Below are positions 15,993 through 23,088 of a stretch of DNA of 64,000 nt, piece after piece. The first letter of the stretch is position 1. The number at the start of each line of letters is the position of its first letter. The translations under genes and the position numbers were made by a program. Location of the stretch: NCBI GenBank assembly GCA_002071485.1, contig MWFF01000176.1, forward strand, positions 1-64,000. The letters are read 5' to 3'. The notes beneath the pieces were generated by a model. It searched no databases. It saw only the letters and a list, made by a program, of their open reading frames with translations, and had not been told where the DNA came from. The DNA comes from Verrucomicrobia bacterium ADurb.Bin006 (GTDB taxonomy: Bacteria; Verrucomicrobiota; Verrucomicrobiia; Limisphaerales; J093).

Positions 15993-16104
15993 TCAGAGGG
16001 CACAGGGCAGAGGTCAGGGGTCAGAGATCAGAGCGTCAGAAGGCGGAGGACAGAATATCAGAAGTCAGAGGTCAGAGAACAGCGGATGGGGATGGGGGTG
16101 GGTG
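15993..16104. repeat. 112-bp direct repeat, right copy
   Basis: Same orientation and length as 14996-15107, with five substitutions and no gap. It begins 35 bases after the HEPN stop, inside a longer run of CAGA-type words (15964-16104). Confidence 0.9.
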
Positions 16105-16503
16105 AATGGTCTTTTTTCGTGTGATTCATGTGTTTCGTGGTTCCTCCCTCCCCCTGAACAGTCACAGAAGATGGGGATGGGGGGGTGAACGGGTTCTTTG
16201 CGTGTGATTCGCGGTTTGTTCTCTGTGATTTTCGGTCGGCGGACAGGATCTGGGCAGTTGGGCGTGGATGCGCAATGTCCTGGATATGAACGCGGTTGCG
16301 GAACTTGGCGGACGGGAAGACTGCGATCTTGTGGGGAGCCACCTGGCAGAGTCTCTCGCCGGACATTTGGCCACCGCCAGGCAACCCGCCGCGGACCGCC
16401 TCATTGGAGCAAAGCGTGAACAGCACCAAAGACGTCAAAGCAGGACACGGCCAGGGCCTCACACCGTTGACGAACCGCCGGTTGCACTGCGTGATTCCGG
16501 AGT
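16105..16503. other. Spacer with short 'GTGTGATTCGTGGTT'-type words, no gene
   Basis: Variants of a T/G-rich word (CGTGTGATTC, TTCGTGGTTC) occur near 16118-16145, 16198-16215 and, further on, 16822-16850. Open frames here have no recognisable motif. Nothing else is visible. Confidence 0.5.
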
Positions 16504-16725
16504 ATGCAGATCAACGTGGATTTAGAGGAAGATGTTCTAAGGGCAGTGCAGGGTTGAGCAAGACAACGGGGGGCCAGCTTGAGCTCGGTACTGAGCGATC
16601 TTGTCCGTAAAGGGCTGGAAGGGCAGCCGCCCACCCAAGGGGGCAAAGAGCGGTTCACGTTCCGTCTGCCGGGCGGCGCCGTGACCTCAGACGACGTGTG
16701 GGCTGCGGAGGATGACGATGAGTGA
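16504..16725 (+). pseudogene. VapB-type (ribbon-helix-helix) antitoxin with an in-frame TGA
   Basis: The single frame from ATG 16504 to the TGA at 16723-16725 reads MQINVDLEEDVLRAVQG, a TGA at 16555-16557, then ARQRGASLSSVLSDLVRKGL and an acidic tail ending DDVWAAEDDDE. This is the pattern of VapB antitoxins of PIN toxins: an N-terminal strand, two helices, then a tail that wraps the toxin. Only the single TGA interrupts the frame. It may be a plain nonsense mutation; recoding is possible but there is no support for it. Confidence 0.7.
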
Positions 16726-16792
16726 GGCCTTGCTCGACGTGAATGTGTTTATGGATGACGGGGCGGACCCGGTATTAGAGTTGATCAGATAA
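16718..16792 (+). pseudogene. VapC-type PIN toxin, truncated remnant
   Basis: Overlapping the end of the VapB frame, the ATG at 16718 opens MSEALLDVNVFMDD, the typical start of a PIN-domain RNase with its first catalytic aspartate in LLDVNV. After about ten further residues the frame ends at a TAA (16790-16792), so more than 100 residues of the domain are missing. Confidence 0.65.
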
Positions 16793-17044
16793 TCTGACGC
16801 AAAGGTTGGCAATTGGCTATTCGTGTGGTTTGTCTGATTCGTGGTTCGAGGCTGGACGGTGAGGGGTAGCCGGTATCGTTGTGGTCCGTGGTCCGCGACC
16901 GGCGATCGGAGATGGTGGCTGAGGGCAGAGGTCAGAGGATTGGACGGGGATGCCGGATCGTAGTGGAAACCGTCCCCCCATCACCCAAGTTGGCTCCGGA
17001 CTTGCCTGGTTCTGTTCCTGAAGCGATACTCGAACACGAAGTCC

Positions 17045-17443
17045 ATGAACGATGCCGTCGGAAAGAGTGCATGCGCCGGCACTTGGAGGCCGGAGGACCA
17101 GCGGCTGCGGTCGGCAACCGAGGCTGTCGAGCACCAGCGCGCTGGCGGGCCCCCCTGGGAGTTGAGCCGGCAGGATTGCCTCCGGCTGGCGACCCTGGCC
17201 GCCGATTGCCTGCGGGCTCGGGGGGCGACCCGCGTTCGGCTCTTTGGCTCGCTGGCACGCGGGCGGGCACCCGGGGTGCACAGCGATTTCGACCTGGCAG
17301 TGGAAGGCCTGCCGCCGGAGGCTTACTTGGGTTCGCTGGGCGCACTGCTCCAGCTTTTGCCGATGCCGGTGGATTTGGTGGAAATGGAATCTGCCTCACC
17401 TGAGTTGCGGGAGCGCATCTTGGGAGAGGGGCTTTTGATCTGA
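17045..17443 (+). CDS. MNT-domain nucleotidyltransferase, antitoxin of a HEPN/MNT pair (copy 2)
   Basis: A 132-residue protein with the minimal nucleotidyltransferase motif FGSLARGRAPGVHSDFDLAV, again GS, eleven residues, then D-F-D. The first ~37 residues before WELSRQDCL look atypical, and the true start may be later, although no other ATG exists before the domain. The product is expected to modify or neutralise the HEPN protein whose ATG follows one base after its stop codon. The gene is preceded by another short run of AGAGGTCAGAGG words (16922-16938). Confidence 0.8.
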   Translation: MNDAVGKSACAGTWRPEDQRLRSATEAVEHQRAGGPPWELSRQDCLRLATLAADCLRARGATRVRLFGSLARGRAPGVHSDFDLAVEGLPPEAYLGSLGALLQLLPMPVDLVEMESASPELRERILGEGLLI

Positions 17444-17444
17444 C

Positions 17445-17933
17445 ATGAGGATAGGCATTGCCGACGCGGCAGCCCTGGCAGCCGTACTGCAAAAGGACCT
17501 GGAAGCCATCGCCCAGATCGAGGCGCATGCCGGTCAGTTGCCGGGAACCGGATTGAACCGCGAGCAACTCGAGTCGCTGGGGTTCGCATTGCACAACCTC
17601 TACAACGCCATCGAGAATTCGTTCGCCCAGATCTCGTTGACCTTCGAGAACCACGTCAAAGATCAATCCCGATGGCACCGCGAGTTGCTCGAAAAGATGC
17701 TTCTGGACGTGCCGCCCCTGCGTTCCCGCGTGCTGCCTCCAGCGTGCCGGCCCTTGCTTGCCGATATGCTTGGTTTCCGTCACCTGTTCCGCCATGCTTA
17801 CGATTTCACCCTGGACGAGGCCAAGACAGTCGCCCTCTGGCAACGCTGGCGCACGGAAGGCGCGGCGGTCAAAGAGGGTCTGCGGGGATTCACCGCGGCG
17901 CTGGCGAGCGTCGCCGCAAGTAAGGAGCGTTGA
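17445..17933 (+). CDS. HEPN-domain RNase-like toxin (copy 2)
   Basis: About 162 residues, helical, with the HEPN active-site motif R-x4-H-x-Y as RHLFRHAY in FRHLFRHAYDFTLDEAK. Other conserved features shared with copy 1 are LHNLYNAIEN / LCRLYNAFEQ and WHRELLEKM / WHSALLNRL, which identify the two as members of one family. It starts one base after the MNT stop. The expected role is toxin or growth-arrest RNase. A low-complexity repeat begins at its stop codon. Confidence 0.82.
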   Translation: MRIGIADAAALAAVLQKDLEAIAQIEAHAGQLPGTGLNREQLESLGFALHNLYNAIENSFAQISLTFENHVKDQSRWHRELLEKMLLDVPPLRSRVLPPACRPLLADMLGFRHLFRHAYDFTLDEAKTVALWQRWRTEGAAVKEGLRGFTAALASVAASKER

Positions 17934-18068
17934 GTTGGAGATGGGAGATGGGGGGCGCGTCGGTAGGCGGTGCGTCGGTAGGCGGTGCGTCGGTGGCGCT
18001 GGGAAATGCTTAACGCGCAACGTTCAACGCTCAACGTACAACCTTCAACGAATGGGTGCGTTGAATGT
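17934..18068. repeat. Two word-repeat blocks after the second HEPN gene
   Basis: 17934-17997 holds GGAGATGG words followed by three copies of a GCGTCGGT(AGGCGGT) word; it is the reverse-strand counterpart of the repeat inserted in rfbB. 18005-18068 holds a different block built from CAACGTTCAACGCTCAACG-like words, with relatives at 26573-26608. The space up to the barrel gene at 18258 shows no gene. Confidence 0.75.
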
Positions 18069-18257
18069 CCGAGTCCGCTGAGCAGTTCAACAAGGAATGG
18101 TGGCTGCCCGTGAATCCTGTAGCCGTGCCGCGTTGCGCATACGCGTCAATCCAATGAGATCTTCCGCGCTGTTAACAGAGAACAGGTGGTCCTTACGCGC
18201 CGCAGCTCGCAGGTCACCCGACAATGCCCGAATGCAAGGCGCACACCGTTTCTGATC

Positions 18258-19658
18258 ATGAATAGACAACGCGAGTATCAGATGGCGCGTCGTCGTCGAC
18301 GGCTCCCGGTGTGGTGGCGGACGCTTTTGCCCTGCCTGGCCGCCGGTCTGCCCGCGGCCGCACAACAGGCGGTCACCACAGAACCGCCAGCGGAGGCGCT
18401 GCCACAGGACAGTGTCCTGACACTTGTGCCTCTGCCATCGCCGTATGTCTCTCAGCCGTACACGAGCGCAGAATCTCAACGCCTTCCGCCGCTGCCCCCG
18501 ACGCCCAATCTGGGCACGGAAGCCCTGGCTGCGCCCGGTCAGATCGAGTCTCTCCGGATGGGTGTGCTGGCTCCGGCTCCGGCCACAGCGGCTGCGCCTC
18601 GGCGCGAACTGCTCCAATGGGGCAATGTGAGCTTTCATCCGCATGTCTCTTACAATCTGCTTTACGGCACGGGGATACTGTCGGGACCGGACCGGGAGGA
18701 GAACACGCTGCAACAGACCGTGTCGCCGGGCCTGACGTTCCAACTGGGTCCGCAATGGACCTTGGATTACACGGCGAGCCTGAAGTTCTACTCGAACGAG
18801 GCGTATGAAGACACCGTGGATCATCATGTGAATCTGAGCGGATGGGCGACGTGGAATCGCTGGCGGTTCACCGCCGGCTACGCCTATGGCTCGACGAGTT
18901 CCCCGTTGATCGAGACGGCGGCGCAAACGGAGCAGGACACCCACAATGCCCGGGTGGGGGCCGATTACGCGTTCAGCGACCGGACCACGCTCGAACTCAG
19001 CGCGGCTCAGGTCCTCCGGTTCACGACGGCCTACACGGACAGTTGCACATGGTCGACCACGGATTGGGTCAATTACCAATGGCAACCGCGGCTTGCGGTG
19101 GCAGTCGGCGCGGGCTTTGCCTATGACCAAGTGGATCCGGGCACCGACATGACCAGCCAGCGTGTTCTGGGACGGGTGCGTGGCGACGTGGCGCGGAAGC
19201 TGTCCTACACCCTCGAAGGCGGTCTCGAGATTCGGCAGTTCCTCGACACCGATGCGTCGTCGAAACTCTCGCCCACCGTTCAAGGCGCGATCGACTACCA
19301 ACTCGCCGAGCAGACGACGGTGTCGTTGTTCGGTTCGCACGAGATCGGCACTTCGTATTACAGCGATCAGTTCACCGAGACAAGCAGCGTGGGCGCGTCT
19401 GTGCGGCAGCGCCTTTTACGACATTTGTCGCTCGGGGTGAGTGGCGGGTACAACTTCACCAGCTACCGCAGCACGTACTCGACCGACACGGTCGAACGCG
19501 AGGACGATCGGGCGTATGTCGGGGTCAGTCTGAGCACGGTGCTGCGCAAACGCATTAGCGTCTCGGCGTTCTATCGGTACACAGACAACTCGTCCGACAA
19601 CGCAGGTTATTCGTCGGGGGGAAACCAGGTGGGTTTGATGATTTCTTACGCGCTGTAG
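18258..19658 (+). CDS. Outer-membrane beta-barrel protein of the exosortase locus
   Basis: About 466 residues (start 18258; an alternative ATG lies at 18282). An Arg-rich n-region and a hydrophobic stretch ending PAAAQQ form the signal peptide. A Pro/Ala/Glu-rich linker runs to about residue 115. The remainder is regular alternating beta-strand sequence with aromatic girdles (FHPHVSYNLLYGTGIL, WRFTAGYAYGSTSS, VSAFYRYTDNSSDN) and a final strand ending VGLMISYAL, as expected for barrel insertion. This resembles the putative porin-like barrels found beside PEP-CTERM/exopolysaccharide genes. It lies 27 bases before the exosortase gene. A role in outer-membrane passage of polysaccharide is inferred. 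Confidence 0.75.
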   Translation: MNRQREYQMARRRRRLPVWWRTLLPCLAAGLPAAAQQAVTTEPPAEALPQDSVLTLVPLPSPYVSQPYTSAESQRLPPLPPTPNLGTEALAAPGQIESLRMGVLAPAPATAAAPRRELLQWGNVSFHPHVSYNLLYGTGILSGPDREENTLQQTVSPGLTFQLGPQWTLDYTASLKFYSNEAYEDTVDHHVNLSGWATWNRWRFTAGYAYGSTSSPLIETAAQTEQDTHNARVGADYAFSDRTTLELSAAQVLRFTTAYTDSCTWSTTDWVNYQWQPRLAVAVGAGFAYDQVDPGTDMTSQRVLGRVRGDVARKLSYTLEGGLEIRQFLDTDASSKLSPTVQGAIDYQLAEQTTVSLFGSHEIGTSYYSDQFTETSSVGASVRQRLLRHLSLGVSGGYNFTSYRSTYSTDTVEREDDRAYVGVSLSTVLRKRISVSAFYRYTDNSSDNAGYSSGGNQVGLMISYAL

Positions 19659-19685
19659 GCCGCGTGGCCTCACGCGGCGCGAATC

Positions 19686-20732
19686 ATGACCTCGGGAACA
19701 GCACAGCGCCGGGTCGGGCCTGCCTGCCGAAGCCTCGGCGCAGGCAGGGGACACGGCCTCCAGAGCGGCGGATGGCGCGGCTTCGCGGTCTGCGGGGCGC
19801 TGGTCACGCTTGCGTTCGCGTGGCCGCTCTGGGATTTGGGCCGGTTCGCCCTGCGGAGCGATTTGTTTTCCCATGTCTTTGTCATTCCGCTGATCAGCGG
19901 CTATCTGATTTGGAAACGGCTCGACTCGGCGTCGCTGCCGCAGTCGACGCGATCGGCCTGGGCATTCGTCCCCGCCGCGTTCAGTCTGTTTCTCCTGGCG
20001 CTGTATTGGACGGTCTTGCGCTCGAGGGGACCGTTGCCTCAAGTCGATGTCCTAAGCCTCATGACCGCGGCGTATTTGGGTCTGATGTTGGCGTGTGCGC
20101 TGGGTTGTCTCGGAACGGGCATCGTCCGCGCCCTGTGCTTTCCGATCACGTTTCTCGCATTCATGATCCCGTGGCCGACGGCCATGATCGATGCGGTCGA
20201 GATCGGTCTGCAGCATGCATCGGCGGAAGCCGCGGCGGTGTTGCTGGCGATGTCGGGGACGCCCTTTGTGCGGGACGGCAAGGTGTTCGATCTGCCCGGG
20301 ATCACGCTCCAGGTAGCGCAGGAGTGCAGCGGCATCCGGTCCAGCTATGTTCTGTCGATTACCGCCGTGCTCGGCGGATATGTGCTGTTGCGGACGGGTT
20401 GGAGGCGGTGGGTGTTGGCGCTCGCAGTGATACCGCTCGGGATCGTGAGGAACGGATTCCGGATTCTGACCATTTCGATGCTGTGTGTGCATGTGTCGCC
20501 CGAGATGATTGATTCGCCGATCCATCGTCGAGGCGGCCCGGTGTTTTTCGTACTGTCGCTGATTCCGTTCTTTCTGCTGCTGCTATGGCTTCGCAAGACC
20601 GAGCGGCGGCGGAAGGCCGAAGGCCCTGACGCATCGCCTCCGATTGGGCAGCAGCAACCGCCGTGTTCGAGGAGTGGTGAGACGCCTTATTCGATGCGCG
20701 CCGCGGCTTCGCTGCCGACTTGTCACTCATGA
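19686..20732 (+). CDS. Exosortase (PEP-CTERM processing membrane protease)
   Basis: A 348-residue polytopic inner-membrane protein with about eight hydrophobic spans. The exosortase active-site residues are present: Cys214 in VAQECSGIRSS, an arginine in GIVRNGFRI and a histidine in SPIHRRGGP near the last span. In the family these cleave proteins carrying PEP-CTERM signals. The first ~35 residues, before WRGFAVCGAL, are encoded partly by a palindromic repeat (19719-19748) and look unrelated to the family; no later ATG exists, so the repeat probably extended the protein. The C-terminal tail after the last span is polar. The stop overlaps the next start (ATGA, 20729-20732), coupling it to the PrsK kinase. 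Confidence 0.9.
   Translation: MTSGTAQRRVGPACRSLGAGRGHGLQSGGWRGFAVCGALVTLAFAWPLWDLGRFALRSDLFSHVFVIPLISGYLIWKRLDSASLPQSTRSAWAFVPAAFSLFLLALYWTVLRSRGPLPQVDVLSLMTAAYLGLMLACALGCLGTGIVRALCFPITFLAFMIPWPTAMIDAVEIGLQHASAEAAAVLLAMSGTPFVRDGKVFDLPGITLQVAQECSGIRSSYVLSITAVLGGYVLLRTGWRRWVLALAVIPLGIVRNGFRILTISMLCVHVSPEMIDSPIHRRGGPVFFVLSLIPFFLLLLWLRKTERRRKAEGPDASPPIGQQQPPCSRSGETPYSMRAAASLPTCHS
19719..19748. repeat. Palindromic repeat within the exosortase N-terminus
   Basis: CCTGCC and GGCAGG arms enclose a second arm pair (GCCGA...TCGGC), giving a nested hairpin about 30 bases long. It lies in the coding region just after the start codon and encodes part of a non-conserved N-terminal extension. Confidence 0.65.
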
Positions 20733-22867
20733 ATATGAACGCATGGGCGGCTTTTGTGGCTGCGGCGTGCGCCGGCGTTCTGGCGCTCACATGGCTGGTG
20801 TTCAAACACCGCCTAGCGACCCACTGGAGCTTCGCCATCGGCTTGTTGCTGGGGGCGGCGGACTCTGCATTGGCCGGGGTTATTGCGAGCAGCGAGTCGG
20901 CGGAGTCGGCGTTTCTATGGCAAGGCCGGAGGATGTGGCTGACGGCGCTGCTGCCGAGCGTGTGGCTGGTGTACAGTCTATGCTACTCGCGAGGCAATTA
21001 TCGCGAGTTCCTCGCCCGGTGGCGATGGGTGCTGGTTGGCGCGGTGCTGATCCCGGTCTCTTTGGCCGCGGGGGCACGCCCGCATTTGGTCGGGGACGCG
21101 ATCGAGCCTGTGTGGGGGCCGGTCCGGTTCATTCCTCTGAGTTGGGGGGGCAAGGCGCTCGAAGTGACCCATCTGCTGGGGTTGTTGCTGGTCCTGATCA
21201 ACCTCGAGAAAACTTTCCGCAGCACGGTGGGAATGATGCGATGGCGCGTCAAGTTCGTCATGCTCGGTCTCGCCGTGATTCTCGGAGGCCGGATGTACGT
21301 CAGCAGCCAGGCGGTGTTGTTCTCGGGAATCCAACTCCCGGTTGTCGGCGTGTTGGGCACGAGTCTGCTGTTGGGAACGCTGCTGCTGGCGTTCTCCTTC
21401 CTGAGGACCGGTTTGAGCGAGGTCGACGTCTATCCGTCGCACGCGTTTCTGTACGGATCGCTGACGATTGTGTTGGTCGGGGTGTATTTGTTGAGCGTCG
21501 GTGTGCTGGCCGAAATCGTCGCGCGGTTTGGGGGCGACCAGGCCTTTGCGCTCAAAGCGTTGCTGTTGCTGCTAACTTTGGTGGGGTTGGCGGTCGTGTT
21601 GATGTCCGACCGCGTTCGGCACCGGACGCAGCAATTCATCAGTCGGCATTTGCGGCGCCCTGTCTACGATTATCGCCGCGTCTGGGCGGCCTTCACCGAA
21701 CGCACGACGTCCCGGCTTGACCAGGCGGATTTGTGCCGCGCCGTGGCGATGCTGATTGCCGAGACGTTCAATACACTGTCGGTCACGGTTTGGGTGGTCG
21801 ATCCGCATCGGCAGCAATTGCGCTTTGGCGCATCGACGGCTTTGACCGAGCAAGCCGCAAACGAACTGCTCGATTTGGGAGACGACAGCGCGGCGGTGAT
21901 CGCGGCCGTGCACGCGGCGCCGACGCCCTTGGACCTCAGTAGTGCCGAGGGCGGCTGGGTTGAGACCCTGAAGCGGTGCAATCCGGACCATTTCAAGAAA
22001 GGCGGGAATCGGGTCTGCGTGCCGCTGGTGGCCGCGGGCGAGGTGCTTGGGCTCATCACGCTGGCCGATCGGGTCAGCGGCGTGCAATTCTCGCATGAGG
22101 ATTACGATTTGCTGAAGTGCATCGGGGATCAAGTGGCCGCGAGTCTTCTCAATCTGCAGTTATCCCGGAAACTGATCGAGGCAAGAGAACTCGAAGCGTT
22201 TCAGTCGATGTCGGCCTTCTTCGTTCACGACCTGAAGAACACGGCGTCGACGCTCTCGTTGATGTTGCGGAACCTGCCGGTGCATTTCAACGATCCTGAG
22301 TTCAGAGCGGATGCTCTGCGCGGGATTGGGGCTTCAGTAGATCGACTCAATGACCTGGTCCAGCGCCTTGCTTTGATCCGCCGCGGGCTCGAGGTGAAGC
22401 CGGTGCTGGCGGATTTGAACCAGTTGGTCAAGGCTGCGCTGGGACAGATCGATGGTGCGGATTCGATCGAGGTGATTCAGGAGTTGCAGTCGGTTCCTCG
22501 ATTGCCGGTCGATCTCGAGCAGTTGCCCAAGGTTCTCACGAATCTGTTGCTCAACGCCCGTGAAGCGATTTCAGGTTCCGGAACCATTCGTGTGGCGACG
22601 ATGGTCCAGGGCGGGCACGCGGTTGTCTCGGTGGCGGACACGGGCTGCGGTATGAGCGCGGAGTTCTTGAGCCGGCGGCTCTTTCGACCCTTTCAAACGA
22701 CCAAGAAGAAGGGGCTGGGGATTGGGATGTTCCAGAGCAAGATGATCATTGAGGCGCATGGCGGGAGAGTCGAGGTCGCGAGCGAGCCTGGTCGCGGCAC
22801 GACGTTCCGTGTGGTGTTGCCGCTGAGTTCGGAGCGCACCGTGGCCGGGAGCGGCTCACTCAGCTAA
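20729..22867 (+). CDS. prsK: PEP-CTERM system histidine kinase, PrsK-like
   Basis: About 712 residues. The N-terminal third has roughly eight to nine membrane spans (MNAWAAFVAAACAGVLAL, then further hydrophobic helices up to LLLLTLVGLAVVLMSD). A GAF-type domain follows at about residues 325-480 (DQADLCRAVAMLIAETFNTL). The phospho-acceptor helix has the PrsK form FFVHDLKNTASTLSLML, and the ATPase domain has LLLNAREAI, VADTGCGM, LFRPFQTTKKKGLGIGM and GRGTTFRVVLPL. The ATG at 20729 overlaps the exosortase stop; a TTG at 20720 is also possible. It presumably senses an envelope or polysaccharide state and phosphorylates one or both PrsR-type regulators downstream. Confidence 0.9.
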   Translation: MNMNAWAAFVAAACAGVLALTWLVFKHRLATHWSFAIGLLLGAADSALAGVIASSESAESAFLWQGRRMWLTALLPSVWLVYSLCYSRGNYREFLARWRWVLVGAVLIPVSLAAGARPHLVGDAIEPVWGPVRFIPLSWGGKALEVTHLLGLLLVLINLEKTFRSTVGMMRWRVKFVMLGLAVILGGRMYVSSQAVLFSGIQLPVVGVLGTSLLLGTLLLAFSFLRTGLSEVDVYPSHAFLYGSLTIVLVGVYLLSVGVLAEIVARFGGDQAFALKALLLLLTLVGLAVVLMSDRVRHRTQQFISRHLRRPVYDYRRVWAAFTERTTSRLDQADLCRAVAMLIAETFNTLSVTVWVVDPHRQQLRFGASTALTEQAANELLDLGDDSAAVIAAVHAAPTPLDLSSAEGGWVETLKRCNPDHFKKGGNRVCVPLVAAGEVLGLITLADRVSGVQFSHEDYDLLKCIGDQVAASLLNLQLSRKLIEARELEAFQSMSAFFVHDLKNTASTLSLMLRNLPVHFNDPEFRADALRGIGASVDRLNDLVQRLALIRRGLEVKPVLADLNQLVKAALGQIDGADSIEVIQELQSVPRLPVDLEQLPKVLTNLLLNAREAISGSGTIRVATMVQGGHAVVSVADTGCGMSAEFLSRRLFRPFQTTKKKGLGIGMFQSKMIIEAHGGRVEVASEPGRGTTFRVVLPLSSERTVAGSGSLS

Positions 22868-22920
22868 TGCGCTCTCGGTGAATCTGGGGGTGACTCGAGA
22901 TCCTGATTCTCGCCGGCGAC

Positions 22921-22970
22921 AGGAGATTACGATTACGATTAGGAATACGATTTAGAATAGGATCAGGAGA
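22921..22970. repeat. ATTACG-word repeat upstream of the first PrsR-type gene
   Basis: The run is built from GATTACGATTACGATTAGGA-type words and ends GATCAGGAG. A shorter relative (GAATACGATCAGGAGCG) lies after the second PrsR-type gene at 26502-26530, so copies bracket the regulator block. No function can be assigned. Confidence 0.6.
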
Positions 22971-23088
22971 CCTCGATGCGAGTTCAGTGGGCTGTTCAAG
23001 CGGGCACTCGTTTTATTGCCTGCGTGCGATCATCCCAAGAACCTGCCGCGGGGTCCTGCGACAGAACCGGATCGAACGACTTTTTTCA

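Noticed and set aside
14996-16104. CRISPR-like appearance of the TCAGAGG repeats
   Set aside because: There are only loose 7-base words without constant-length repeats or unique spacers, and no cas genes nearby.
18100-18160. A possible sigma-54 promoter before the barrel gene
   Set aside because: TTGC is present, but the upstream part does not match the GG of the -24 element at the required spacing.
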